This document shows positions 45,851 through 57,260 of a DNA stretch of 64,000 nucleotides, in pieces. Made by a program: the position numbers and the translations under genes. A model generated the notes under the pieces. The model was not told the origin of the DNA and made no database searches. It worked only from the letters and a program-made list of their open reading frames with translations. Origin of the DNA: Timema cristinae. Its lineage: Eukaryota > Arthropoda > Insecta > Phasmatodea > Timematidae. The stretch is from assembly GCA_039000515.1 (NCBI GenBank), contig JBCFYV010000012.1, forward strand, positions 40,065,429 through 40,129,428, written 5' to 3'. Numbering within the stretch: the stretch's first letter is position 1; every line of letters starts with the position of its first letter.

Positions 45851-47318
45851 TTTTTTTGGTTGTATTTTAAATTTAAACTATGTTTGGGATATGCAAAATT
45901 TTCTTCTAAAAGTGTTTTCTCCCTATTTTATTTAAATCTAACCGTTTGTTTTGCAATCTAAATATTTGACCTGGGGCAAGAATATTTAAACCCATTCTTC
46001 CATGTAGATACTTCTCGCTTAATATTAAATATTTAATTACTTTAAGAAATGATGAAAAAAGCAAGCTTTACCTGGAGTGGCCTTTTAAGAAATATATCCC
46101 AGCCTCCTCAGAGAACCCTCTTCCTTCCTCAATTCTTTATTTTTTCATTAAACACCTTTAATTTAAGTATTTTTGTAAGTTTACATAATTTATCAAATTA
46201 CATTATTATAACCTGTATTTTTTTTACTTTAAATTGATTTGTTAGTTAACTAGATTTGACTTGACAAACACAAAATGTAAATATTCCACAATCTCTAGTT
46301 TAAAAAATTTGTTGATGACTAAATTATGTTGGGAAATGTACACGTGTTGTTATTTTGGTCGCTTGTTTTTTATTTCAAGTGGTTGTAATTCTCTGAATAT
46401 TTCCCACTGCTGTTCCCAAACACCCCACTCCCACCCCTCTCTCCCCTCATTTCAACCTTAAATAGGGAAGGTTGGGTGGTGAATGTAGGTTAAGGGAGGA
46501 AGAGTTCTACGGAATTTAATTAACAAAAAGAATAAGAATCCACGATATCATTTCTTACATTCCGTTCTTCCCCATTTCTTTCGCATTACTTAATTCATTC
46601 AAGCCCTGCCAGGGTTAGTGTTTGTTAAAGAAGGGGGACGATAAAGAGAGAGAAAGAATAAACAGTAAATAGAAGGGGATAGTAAATGTTAAAATTCAGA
46701 GACTACGCCATAAAGGAGAGATAAAAATAGAAGTTAAAATAGTCTTAAAACCAAGAAACAATTAGCCTAAATCCAGTTACAAAACGAACATAAATACATT
46801 AAAACTCAGGTTGCAACTTGGAACAAATAAAACAGAAGATGATCAGAAATTATGTATAATCATTATTATTTTTCAAAATTTTAAAATTCAAATTTTCAAA
46901 ACATCTCATAATTTAACTAAAGGACAATTTCCTTAAGCGATTTAATCCAAGTGTTATGGTCAGGAATATAACCAAAATACTAGCTTCGTTTGTCTGAGTG
47001 GTCTAAGGCCGGAGTTCCAAAAAAATTTGGATCGAAGGAAACCTTGTACCAGAGTAAATACAGACTGGAAACCTTGTACATTTTTTAAACTAATATTACG
47101 AACATTTATCAAAAACAGTTAAATTTTACAAGAATAATTACTTTAAAGCAAATGTAAAATTTAAATGTTGTGGCTGTTCTTTACTTATATTTGAAAAAAT
47201 TGTCAATCGTAGTTACTGATAATAATGTATAGTGTGAAAAACATAGGATCTTCTCAAATTAACTCACGAAGCCTGAAATAGCTATGATGGCTCTGCAAAG
47301 CATGGTTTTGAAAAATGT
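45851..47318. other. Non-coding DNA
   Basis: No gene recognised. A purine-rich stretch lies at 46450-46680. A SINE-B head fragment (TTGTCTGAGTGGTCTAAGG) lies near 46990. Confidence 0.4.
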
Positions 47319-47531
47319 TGTTCTAAGGCATCACTTACGCAGTTCACTGGACTGCCGATGACCGGGAGATTGATATTTGAATCCTTGACAATACAGTGAG
47401 TTATTTTTCATAAATGGTTTTCTACTCTCCCTTCTCGCAAATCTGAGTACACTTATTGTATATTTAACATTCCTTATCACTAGACAATTAATATATAAGG
47501 CATAGTCTGAACGGGTAGTAAGACGTGTTGA
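47319..47531 (+). repeat. SINE-B copy
   Basis: CTGCCGATGACCGGGAGATTG, AAATGGTTTTCTACTCTCCC, AACATTCCTTATCACTAG and tail CATAGTCTGAACGGGTAG then TAAGACGTGTTGAC. Confidence 0.75.
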
Positions 47532-47564
47532 CAAGATAAAAACCAATTCTAATAAATTGTTTGT

Positions 47565-47790
47565 GCGTCGTGTCTTACTACCCGTCCGGGGTACATGCAT
47601 ATTTATACTTGTGAATTCGATTTGAGGAAGAATAATTTAGGGGTGTTATAGTATACATCCACATTATTATGGAGGTAGGGAGATAAAACATCACGGAAAA
47701 AATAACTAAGTATGCCAAAACTGGATTTTAACTCAGATCTTCCCGCTACTGGATAAACAGAAAAATATACTAGACGAGAATGCTTACGAT
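47565..47790 (-). repeat. SINE-B copy, tail-to-tail with the previous one
   Basis: Begins CGTCGTGTCTTACTACCCG only about 33 bp after the preceding copy ends. It continues through a GGAGGTAGGGAGATAAAA body and CTCAGATCTTCCCGC. Confidence 0.65.
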
Positions 47791-48719
47791 TGTGTTTTTA
47801 TTTTTATTTTAAGACATTTTAAACAATTGAGTTTACATTAAACACAATGTGGGTATTATTTTATTAAATAGTATTATTACAGGTAAGCCATTTTTGTATA
47901 AAAAATTTACTAAATATAATATTACGTTCAGAAATGAAAACGTATTTCGATGGAATTACAATTTATAATCTCGAAAAAAATACCTTTCTAAGGACTTTGT
48001 TAAGATATTTGCTTGTTATTTCAAAAGAACATCTGAATATCCTTTTTATACAAAACATTTCTCAATTCGTAAGAGGATGTGTCTAAGGATGTGTCTAAGC
48101 GAACGTCTTGTTTGAATAAGGTGTCAAATCCAGTGGAATATTTTATGCGGCATCAGGTTTGTTTATGGATTGTTTTTATCGGTGAATTTAATAGGTGGGG
48201 GGCTATACCTTTACTCTTAAGAAGGAAAATGAGGAGTTGTAAGGGGGAACGGAAGGGGGTGGGAAGATTGGTTGATAATGTATCGAGGTGGTACATTTTT
48301 ATTTTTTATTTTATGGAATTTTTGAATATCATATCATAAGCATGCTTTTAATATATATCATATACGTTCATTCTTCTTTAATGCTCTAATATTATATTTG
48401 TTCTTAAGATTATTTTAAGTTTTTATTAAAAATATTTGTAATTTTAAAGCTCGGGGATGATGTGTGGTAGCTCCAGTTTGACTTCTTTGTGTGTATTTTG
48501 TGTTTGAAGTAAATTTACAAACACACAGATTACATCTGCATTCGTCTTACAAATTAACTTAACCTAAGGCAGTTCATATAGTACTACACATTCAGCCCTA
48601 GAGCCTTCGTCAGCTCCCCCTGGCATCTAGCATGTAAAATAAGAGTATAATTCTTAAAGAAGGAATCCCTTTGGAAATTACATACATGTGCTTATTGCCG
48701 ACAGTATTGATAGCATGTA
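47791..48719. other. Non-coding DNA
   Basis: An 86-codon frame at 48079-48339 has no recognised motif. The patch at 48,450-48,640 is more balanced and may be an old SINE. Otherwise AT-rich. Confidence 0.4.
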
Positions 48720-48870
48720 CTTTATTATTAGCACTACCATATTTTATAGGAACTATATCTTTGAAAAACGACAGTTGCAGATCACATGACCAGACGTCTA
48801 ATGATGTAAAATTGCTTTTAGTAAATTTTTAGACGTAAAATATGGTCCTACTTATCTAAGTCGGGATGTA
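48720..48870 (-). repeat. Family T dispersed repeat, copy 3
   Basis: Inverse of the 31.24 and 44.6-kb copies: TATAGGAACTATATCTTTG, GCAGATCACATGACCAG, AGACGTAAAATATGG. Confidence 0.45.
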
Positions 48871-49139
48871 GCTTGAAGGACTAATATTAGAAAAGGGTAA
48901 AATTCTATCAATAATAATAATACTACTACTCCTGAAAGATTTATTCAAAGCAAATTATTGGCATAGCTATACTGACATAATTACTGACAGAGTGATTCAA
49001 TGTGACCGACATCTTAGAATAGTTGAAAGTGCATATTTCTATTGAGTTAAGGGTTCTAAGTTAATTTGTGGGTCGTGTTCTGTTATAATCATTTGGGTTA
49101 GAAAGGGAACTTTAATTATACCATGTTAATCTTTATTTT
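48871..49139. other. AT-rich non-coding DNA
   Basis: No features recognised. Confidence 0.5.
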
Positions 49140-49430
49140 ATGCACGCATCTTACTAACCATTCATACTATATATATTTATCGCCTCATCTCACTGCCTGT
49201 TCACATTACACGCATCTATAATAATTATTATTTATGGGTAGTAGTGAGGAAGGAAGCATTTTATAGGTAATCTACCCACATTTGTGTGGAAGGAGAGTGG
49301 GAAACCATTTAGAGTAAACCACCCTCACTGGAATCGAGCGGGTTTCAAACTCTGATCTCCCCGTCATCTGCAGGACAATCCAAACCAAGATTAACACCTT
49401 AGACCATTTGGCTACTGAATTGGGTCTATC
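49140..49430 (-). repeat. SINE-B copy with duplicated tail region
   Basis: Inverse tail CACGCATCTTACTAACC followed by a second, tail-like TCTCACTGCCTGTTCACATT stretch, then GGAAGGAGAGTGGGAAACC, GTTTCAAACTCTGATCTCCC and CACCTTAGACCATTTGGC. Extra sequence at 49180-49230 makes it longer than the other copies. Confidence 0.7.
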
Positions 49431-49439
49431 CATACCATT

Positions 49440-49620
49440 ATAAATTAATTACTCTAATAGGGCAGGAATGAGAAAGGTGGAGTTTAAAATAAGTGTACCT
49501 CATTTACATAGAGAAAGTGTGAATATACAGCTAGAAAAATTCCATTCTCAGTACACCTACCCTAGATTTGGGACCTAACCTCCCTTTCACCATTAAAACG
49601 ATATGGGCTTGAAGATTAGT
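49440..49620 (-). repeat. SINE-B copy, partial
   Basis: CTAATAGGGCAGGAATGAGAA, TAGAGAAAGTGTGAATATAC, CATTCTCAGTACACCTACCC. Same orientation as the preceding copy and about 10 bp away. Confidence 0.6.
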
Positions 49621-50536
49621 TTGTTTGACCCCCAAAAAGGGCTATTTGTTTATAAAAACTTCTAAAATTAGTTTGACAATATTAAATCTAATATTTTCAT
49701 AAATACTTTTTTTTTCTGGAGATGGTACTTTTTAGAAGTGATCTTGTAAAATGTATTTTGTTCTGGATGGCTTACTCGTAACGTCCCCGCGAATCAGACA
49801 ATGGGAACCCATGAAAAGGGCGCCTAATAAGTCTTATGACAAGTGAGGCGGATACAGAACACGAAACGTTAGATACTGGGGCTTAAATGTGAGATAATAA
49901 TGAAATTTTAGGAATGGTGGGGAGAGGAATGCAGGGGGAATGAGATCAAACCGTAACTGCGTTTTCTTTCTCTGTATTTCTCTCTTTAACTGTCTAACTG
50001 GTATATCTCACCCCCCTCAGTCTATGATTCTCTCTCTAACTGTAGGTGGTAAATTATTATATGTGGTGATAGCATATTAGAAGCACAGCTAGATGTTATG
50101 GTGCAATTTCGTAAGAAAGACCCTTTATAGAATACAATTTTTTTTTTTTGCGGTCAACATTGATGACATTTTATTATTGTTATTTTACAGGCATTGATAA
50201 TATCTATCAAAAGGGACCACTAAATATTACATGTTTTGGCGTACACCTCATATGAATGTCTAGTTATACTTAATTGCAGCCCCATATATGAATCAGTATC
50301 TTTACCTTAACAATGGAATGACAAAGGCATAAAAGAGCAAGTTTTCCCCCTTTTAACACGCGAGCTGTATGATTTAAAATAAATGAATTACATTTTATAG
50401 CTTATAGCATACACTTGGTAAAATTTTACAATAAAATTTTGATGGTTGAGTGACCTTAATGCATACAAACACTTTTAATAATTACCATATTTTATCATAT
50501 TGTTTTATTCTTGCAACACGTCTTACTATGGTGTAG
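49621..50536. other. Non-coding DNA
   Basis: No gene recognised. A possible fragment of the SINE-B tail (CAACACGTCTTACTATGG) at 50514-50531 immediately precedes the minisatellite. Confidence 0.4.
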
Positions 50537-51135
50537 TGTTGGAAGCAACCGTGCTCGAGAGGTCAAGCAAAGATCGTGTTGTATGCGACCAGATGTTTAA
50601 CATGCGTGTTGTATGCGACCAGATGTTTAACATGCGTGTTGGAAGCGACCAGATGTTTAACATGCGTGTTGGAAGCGACCAGATGTTTAACATGCTTGTT
50701 GGAAGCGACCAGATGTTTAACATGCGTATTGTATGCGACCAGATGTTTAACATGCGTGTTGTATGCGACCAGATGTTTAACATGCGTGTTGGAAGCGACC
50801 AGATGTTTAACATGCGTGTTGGAAGCGACCAGATGTTTAACATGCTTGTTGGAAGCGACCAGATGTTTAACATGCGTGTTGTATGCGACCAGATGTTTAA
50901 CATGCAGGTTGTATGCGACCAGATGTTTAACATGCGTGTTGGAAGCGACCTGATGTTTAACATGCGTGTTGGAAGCGACCAGATGCTTAACATGCTTGTT
51001 GGAAGCGACCAGATGTTTAACATGCGTGTTGGAAGTGACCAGATGTTTAACATGCGTGTTGGACGCGTTCAGATGTTTAACATGCGTGTTGTATGCGACC
51101 AGATGTTTAACATGCGTGTCGGAAGCGACCACTTT
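50537..51135 (+). repeat. 30-bp minisatellite with 150-bp higher-order unit
   Basis: About 19 units of 30 bp containing GCGACCAGATGTTTAACATGC. Two variants: type A begins GTATGCGACC, type B begins GGAAGCGACC, and one B subtype ends CATGCTT. From 50581 the order is A-A-B-B*-B three times over (50581, 50731, 50881), then less regular. Because 30 is a multiple of 3, four or more frames stay open and give repetitive 10-residue peptides. I regard these as artefacts. Confidence 0.95.
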
Positions 51136-51629
51136 ATGTTATGAGTAATTTTGCTTTTACTTACCTAGCCTATTGCTATACTGGATTTAGTTGCAGATAT
51201 TAATTAATCTATGTCAATAATTATTTTTATTCTTATATATAAAAAGTACAATGTTCATATTACATAAGTAAAAAATTCTGATACAATTTATTCACGTGGT
51301 TTAAAGCATTAAGACATATTTTCAAGTCCTTCGTCTTTTCAAAGTCCTGTAATTCGCTGCACCTAATTCCTTAGATTTAAGTTGATCATGTTATTTTATG
51401 TTAAATTAAGTTGATTATATTAGGCTATGTTACATTAGTTAGGTTAGGTCAGCTATTGTTTTAATTATTTTGTTCATATGCTATTTTTGACAAATACCTA
51501 GCTCATTCACTTGGGTGAATTTTAAAAACAAGTTTGATCGCTATGAAGACGATGAAAGTTTTTGTGGTCCCTTCCAACACCGGTCGCTTTGAGCAGAGTT
51601 GCTTCAACTACGTAACATTAATTTTTCTG
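51136..51629. other. AT-rich non-coding DNA
   Basis: No features recognised. Confidence 0.5.
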
Positions 51630-51835
51630 CCTGGGCTCTCTTCCACTTGTTTACACTGATGAGGCAGGGACGAGGAGGGAGAGGAATTTACCACATTTTC
51701 GTGGAGATAAAATGGGGGGGGGGGGGGGGGGGCGGAACATTTAGTAAAATTAAAAGACTCTGTGCACACAACTAGGATTCTAGAACTGATATCTTGGTCA
51801 GCAACAGTTCAACCTATTCTGAAAGTGATGTTTCC
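51630..51835 (-). repeat. SINE-B copy containing a G19 run
   Basis: TTTACACTGATGAGGCAGGG, GAGGAATTTACCACATTTTCG, GTGGAGATAAAAT then G19 at 51714-51732, then CGGAACATTTAGTAAAA and ATCTTGGTCAGCAACAG. The G run occupies the site where other copies read GGGAGAGTGGG. Confidence 0.65.
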
Positions 51836-51978
51836 TGCCTTGCCATAGTCTAAGGGTTGATTGTGTTTAGTGTTGGTGGCATTGTGCTTACTATTACTGT
51901 AGTTCTCTAAAGGAAAAATATAAATAGTTTGAATTGGAATAGAAAAAATCATCATAAACCCTTCAATATAAATCAATT
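51836..51978. other. Non-coding DNA
   Basis: No features recognised. Confidence 0.4.
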
Positions 51979-52596
51979 ATCTAGGCCCGGGGTGGGGAAC
52001 TTTCTTACATTGAAAGGCCTCTTGTCACTTCAAAGATTCTTAATAAGGCCGCACACTTCATGTACAGTAAATTACGTCAAAATTATAAAGACCTATTCTA
52101 ACTAATATTAGTTAATGTCTTTTTTGGGACTCATAAAGGAGCGAATGGTATTTTAGTATAAATGTTTTAAATTTTTATTCAACGAGGACAAATTAATATA
52201 TTTCTATCTTTATTATATATTCATAGAAAAACATACTTTAAAAAAATACATCAATTATAAAATATTTGTCAAAAAAAGGTTTTTAAATTTTTCTGAAGTT
52301 TTACCACATAAATATTGGTTCATTTTTAAATTTAACTGTAGATATATAATGTACAAGCATACTTACAAATATATCAAGGATTATAAAATATGGTAGAAAA
52401 TCACTCAAGAATGAAGTTATACAAAACTAATCATCTCAACAGCTAGCATTTAATTTTATTTTATCTTATTGTAAGGATACAATTTGAGTTTGATATTGTA
52501 TAATTTATAAACGATGAAATAATAAAATTGATAGAATATTCCAAAATGCCACATCCAGCCTAAAGGCCAGTAATTCCCCACGTGCCTGATCTAGGC
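51979..52596. mobile_element. hAT-type MITE with 8-bp target-site duplication
   Basis: ATCTAGGC at 51979-51986 is repeated at 52589-52596. The 602-bp body (51987-52588) starts CCGGGGTGGGGAACTTTC and ends as the inverse of CAGGCACGTGGGGAATTAC, giving imperfect inverted termini sharing GTGGGGAA. Just inside the left end, GGCCGCACACTTCATGTAC is a segment typical of hAT non-autonomous families (general knowledge). The interior is AT-rich and non-coding. Confidence 0.85.
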
Positions 52597-52984
52597 TGTG
52601 TGAGACTGCCGCACACTCGTCCAGTGGAACCTATGCCTAACAAGTCAGAGTCAACCACGCGATTATAATCCCTTAAGATAAATTTGATTTTAATCTGTGT
52701 GTTGATAAAACTACGAGCTCAGAAAGATTTGTTTATCTTATTAGGCTATATTTATTTAACTTCTTCTTACTAACACCTGTGGGCACGTGGCTGAAAAAAG
52801 TCCTTATTCTCGTCTCGTTTGGTTTGAATTCAATGAAGAGTTAGAGGTTCAAGATGCAGCTGGGTATCTTGAAGTGTTATTGGTCAAAGATAATTCCTCG
52901 ATCTCCACTAAGCAAATGTGGGTCAATTCCTCTAAGTATTACTTAGATGCATTCATATACACAATACAAATTATTTAGGTTGAA
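52597..52984. other. Non-coding DNA
   Basis: A weak SINE-B-like stretch lies at 52830-52950 (CTCCACTAAGCAAATGTGGG, plus), but no head or tail was recognised. Confidence 0.35.
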
Positions 52985-53095
52985 CAAAACTCTCAGTATG
53001 CCCGGTCGGGATTTGAACCCAAGCCATCACTAAAAGACGAGACAAGATGAGGTTGAAGCCCTAGCTCACACATTCAACAATATGGGCATGATATT
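52985..53095 (-). repeat. SINE-B head fragment
   Basis: CTCAGTATGCCCGGTCGGG, TTTGAACCCAAGCCATCAC (B box) and CTAGCTCACACATTC. Confidence 0.6.
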
Positions 53096-54149
53096 TAATA
53101 GAGAGATAATTATTTTTCAATTAAAATTAATTTTACTTTACAACATAGAACAGCTTCCATTCATTACCATTCCCGTATTACTACTAACCAAAAATCCTCC
53201 TTATTAACTCATGCTATCTCACAAATCAGGTAGCCTCAACTCCACACATTTTACCAACAGGTATTTTAAAATGAACTTCGTATGTCATTTAGACGTCATG
53301 GAGAAGTTTTCATGAAGTTCATATAACGAAGTAACTAGCTCAAGCATGATATTCACACAACCGGTGATCCCCTACTCATGTTGGTTTTAACAAAACGTTT
53401 GAAACACTTTGCGCCCTATGTATAAATTGAAGGGGTTGGTGGGTGATAGGGGTGGGGGAGATGTTTCATTATCGGCGAGGAGTTATAACCAACCAATTTG
53501 TTCCAATAAATCAATAACGCTCTGTACTGTTGGACAAACCGAATGCTGTAAATTGAAGGACAGGTGAAGTCAAAGGTTTTTTTTTTGTTACTCATAGACC
53601 TATAGAAAGTTGTTGAATTCAACTTTTATCACAATAGGAACTTTCCTATCATCAATATAATCAGTACATGTTCTACTTCTAATATTCAAATTAGCATTTT
53701 TGTTTTTATTTTTAATCTAATAATCAAAATTAATGCTGATCGGTTTTCACTACTTTTCTTTTTTAATGTCGTTATATTATATTCTTTATCATTTAGTAAA
53801 TATTTATTTGTATTTATACCTACTTATGTAATAGAGTTTTTATGTTAAGCAATAAGTGTACTTTACAGTGCTTGGGATCTTATAGGTCTTGTGACTGTCA
53901 GACAACACTATTGTAAATAAAATTGAAATTATTATTATTATTCAGCTGTACATTAATACCCGTTTGAATTACAAACAAATTATTATATAGCATTCATTAA
54001 ATTTATAAGGATGAGAATCTTAAATTTATTGAAACTCTAAATCAAATATTAAAAATTTATTTAAAAATAACAAGCTGAGCATTGACAAAATAAGTAATCA
54101 TTTTATAATCAATTTTACAGTACATACGGACAAACTTTCTCATAATGTT
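53096..54149. other. AT-rich non-coding DNA
   Basis: No gene recognised. (ATT)n is at about 53928-53943. Confidence 0.5.
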
Positions 54150-54600
54150 TATTAGAGTTTGAAATAAAATTTTCAAAAATAATTTATTATTAAGCACCCT
54201 CCTACTCTTAAATTAACGTCGCTTAGAAAAACAAGTATATGCTGTGATTTAATATTTAGAACACTCACCGGGAATCAATTAAAAACAAAATTGCCATCAT
54301 TATTTTAGAAAAATTTCAAACTTTAAAAATTCAAACAATAGTAAGCTACTCTTAATCTATGTAACCGGAATAAAATAATTATTGGTCTCAAGGTGTGACC
54401 AGATAACACACAAAATCAAGTTTGAGAGAAATCCCTCAAAGCGTTTTTGCTGCAGAACTAGGTAAATCACATATATAAATATATAGACAGACATATGGAC
54501 AGAGGGATTTAAGACTCGCTTTATAGGCTCGGGGAATTCATAAAGATTCCATATAAAATAATCTCTCGGTTAAAAATTTGAAACAAAGAGGCTCGGTAAT
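54150..54600 (-). repeat. Family R dispersed repeat, copy 4
   Basis: AGTAAGCTACTCTTAATC, AAAATCAAGTTTGAGAG, ATAGACAGACATATGGACAG and GGCTCGGGGAATTCATAAAG follow the order of the 2.4-3.8-kb copy. Confidence 0.45.
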
Positions 54601-54968
54601 TTAAAAAGCAAGGGTAGTGTTAACCTTTGGTGTTTATATGAATATTTCTCAATGCTTCTTTAATCAGGATTGTCTCTACCAAGTAAACAGATATTGGGTA
54701 CACTCTTTTTTATGTTTAAGGGGTAGGCTGAGAGATGAGACTGCATTTATATGTAATAAAATAAAATGAAGTATTATATGTGCACTGAATATTCAATTAC
54801 CTTAACTTTTATTATCCTCAATTTAATTCTAATAGTACTATATTGTTAAAAAAAATTTAATTGCAACTATAATATATTTACGTGTGTGTTTGAAGCTAAA
54901 ATTTATTTTTAGGGGCGACTAAGGAAGGACTCACCCCAGGATTAAAATACTTTTTTTAAATTTTATTT
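54601..54968. other. AT-rich non-coding DNA
   Basis: No features recognised. Confidence 0.5.
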
Positions 54969-55210
54969 TAGCAACGTGTCTTACTACACGTTCTGTTTAT
55001 ACGCCCATTAACTTATTACACTAATGGTTTAGGGATTAGGAAAGTTTAATTGATAGAAATATACACACATTTGACTGAAAGTATAGTGGAAAACCATTTA
55101 GGAAAATTACCCCCAGTGCACGTGACTGGAATCGAACCCTAATCTCCCCGTCTTAGGCAGTCTAGTACAACATAAAAGTAGTGCGTTAGAACATGCGGCC
55201 ACTGAAACTG
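54969..55210 (-). repeat. SINE-B copy, nearly full length
   Basis: GCAACGTGTCTTACTACACG, GGTTTAGGGATTAGGAAAG, GACTGGAATCGAACCC (B box), AATCTCCCCGTCTTAGGC and GTGCGTTAGAACATGCGGCC. Confidence 0.8.
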
Positions 55211-55327
55211 GTTAGAATACTTTAAATTCAATTTTGAATTATACTTTGTTTATTTATTTGATCTATTTTGTATATTATAAGTAGGTTTTTAAATGGGTTG
55301 GCAAAAGAAACAATAAAATAGCTACTC
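55211..55327. other. Spacer between inverted SINE-B copies
   Basis: AT-rich, no features. Confidence 0.4.
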
Positions 55328-55545
55328 ACCTAGGTGGCTGCATAATCTAAGGCACTACTCTCACGTTAGACTAGACCACTGATGATGGGGAGATTGAGGT
55401 TCGAATCTCGGTCGGGTTTAATGAGCTTTTTTTTTCCAAAATAGTTTTTCACGCTCTCTCTCTCTCTCTCTCACCCTAATGTGGGTAGATTCCTCTGAAT
55501 ATAACCTTCCTAATCCCTAAAACCATTGCTGTAATTATTAGCAAA
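55328..55545 (+). repeat. SINE-B copy with internal (CT)n
   Basis: AGGTGGCTGCATAATCTAAGG head, CTGATGATGGGGAGATTGAGG, TTCGAATCTCGGTCGGG (B box), (CT)n at 55449-55472 at the same site as the (AG)n of the 42.35-kb copy, and TTCCTAATCCCTAAAACC. Confidence 0.8.
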
Positions 55546-55924
55546 AATAAAATAGTTTCAAAACGTATTTATTCAGTGTAATATTATTATTATTTTTATA
55601 TTATAACAAAACAAATAGCTAAAATAAATTTATTTTCCATTACCTACGAAACTTTCTCGAGGTTTTAATTTATTTTTGTTCAAAAATCTCCCATACAAAA
55701 GTTTAGATAAATATTTTATAATATTGGTATTATTATTATTATTATTTTTTGTTATTATTATTATTCTTTGCTTAAAAATATTCCAAGTGTGTGTCCTTTT
55801 CAACTGTAGACAATGTTTATTTTCCTAAATTGGTATTGAAAATTTAGAAAGCCAGTAATTTTTTCTAATATTTTATTAGATTCAAATGATTTAAGGTTGA
55901 AGAAGTTGGAATCTAGAGGAAATG
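55546..55924. other. AT-rich non-coding DNA with (ATT)n
   Basis: An imperfect (ATT)n lies at about 55728-55763. No gene recognised. Confidence 0.5.
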
Positions 55925-56145
55925 TAATCTGATTTTAGTGTAGAGTGAATGGGAAACCATTTATAAAATACCGTCTTTTCTAAATTAGGCCGGAATTAAA
56001 ACGTCTTTCTTCCCATCACTGGAAATAAAACTATATAAACTATATTAGTCCTCAAACCCACCAGGAAAAGTAGGAAAAGTAAGGTAGAATGTAAGGGAAA
56101 TTGTAACATCATTTTTGTGAAGGGAGATTGGGAAACTATTTAGAA
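55925..56145 (-). repeat. SINE-B fragments
   Basis: GAGTGAATGGGAAACCATTTA, AGGCCGGAATTAAAACG, then a second short piece GAAGGGAGATTGGGAAAC at 56120. Confidence 0.5.
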
Positions 56146-56694
56146 AATGTGTATGTCTCGGAACATCCGGCCGCTATTCGGACCCCTACATCCCTTGTCA
56201 CTGGACTGTGTACTTACCATTGTGGGTCATATTTATTCTTCACCCGAATGCCTCCCCTACTCTACTCTACGTCTATGGATTGATGCTCGGTCTGATGTGT
56301 CTGTGCCAGACATGCGATATAATTATAGGTATAGGAGTGTGTGCCATGCACGCCCTTGTCCTCCCGATTAGAGACGTTTCTCGTAATTACCCACAACCTC
56401 ACCTGTGATTGGATGCCGAGGATGGATTTTGTTGGGGAGTGGGGAGTGGATTCTTCATATGTGAGCTTCCCCCCCCCCCCCCCCGCTTCCTCTCCCTCGT
56501 TTTGATGGACTTTTCCGCTTGAAGTTGATGAGGATTTGTCCGGGATGGCGAGCAAACAGCACTATGTGATGGGACAGCTCATGATGTGCTCATGATGTGT
56601 ATGTATAAACATGGACCGCTGTAACATTAAGGTGGGAGATTAAGGGACGTTAGATAAAGGCAGTGTGCTTGTAGTTTTTTTTTTATGTCAAAAC
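56146..56694. other. GC-richer patch, unassigned
   Basis: 56150-56480 is CpG- and C-rich with overlapping chance frames on both strands (74, 66 and 97 codons) and ends in a run of about 18 C at 56470. No motif recognised. Confidence 0.35.
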
Positions 56695-56965
56695 AACTTT
56701 TTGTTGTCAAAATAAATCAAATATTGTTTCAATTCAAATATAGAGTTGAATTGTCTTCACATCAATATTTCTTGAATATCTGTCAAGTGTGCCCTAGAAC
56801 TTAATGACAGCTTTATTCTATTCGTTTAAAAAGTTTGTCTTCTAATTCTGCTATGCTCATGACCGATATTCAAGAACTATTGATATTATCATGGGAAGAA
56901 AATTAAACTCTATGTTTCTTTGGATAAATATTTAATTCGTTTTGTCAATATAATATTTTTCTACA
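56695..56965. mobile_element. Foldback MITE, second copy of the 12.87-kb family
   Basis: TTGTCAAAATAAATCAAATA, TTCTTGAATATCTGTCAAG on the left; the right arm is the inverse, ACCGATATTCAAGAAC, TTAAACTCTATGTTTC, then TTTGTCAA. Loop near 56830. The termini (AGGTC) are not preserved. Confidence 0.7.
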
Positions 56966-57163
56966 TAAACAGAAAAATAATGACTATCTCGAGTAACTTA
57001 CACTCCCGCATTAATGATATTTTTGGTTTTATATTACAGTCAACAGAATGACGGACCACACAACATTTTATGCTTTAGTTCCAGTTTATTTGATTTTTGT
57101 GCAGACAATAGTATTATTTTTTCTTTACGAAAGTGGATTTGTTATTATTACTACATTTTATAC

Positions 57164-57260
57164 CAGTACTGTCCAACTTGTGAGCCATGAGTTGCCTGCT
57201 CCATGAATCTGTATGACCCACGGACTTAATAATGTAATAACATATAATGTGGCCCGATTC
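57164..57260 (+). mobile_element. hAT-type terminus relic
   Basis: CAGTACTGTCCAACTTGTGA followed by GACCCACGG and GTGGCCCGATTC resembles the 5' end of hAT non-autonomous elements. No opposite terminus or target-site duplication was found. Confidence 0.4.

Noticed and set aside
50500..51144. 214-codon frame of 10-residue repeats and several overlapping frames on both strands
   Set aside because: A 30-bp tandem repeat without stops opens multiple frames. No non-repetitive coding flank, start context or motif supports translation.
56146..56555. Coding exon (74, 66 and 97-codon frames)
   Set aside because: The frames are mutually overlapping on both strands and interrupted by a poly-C run. No recognisable domain.
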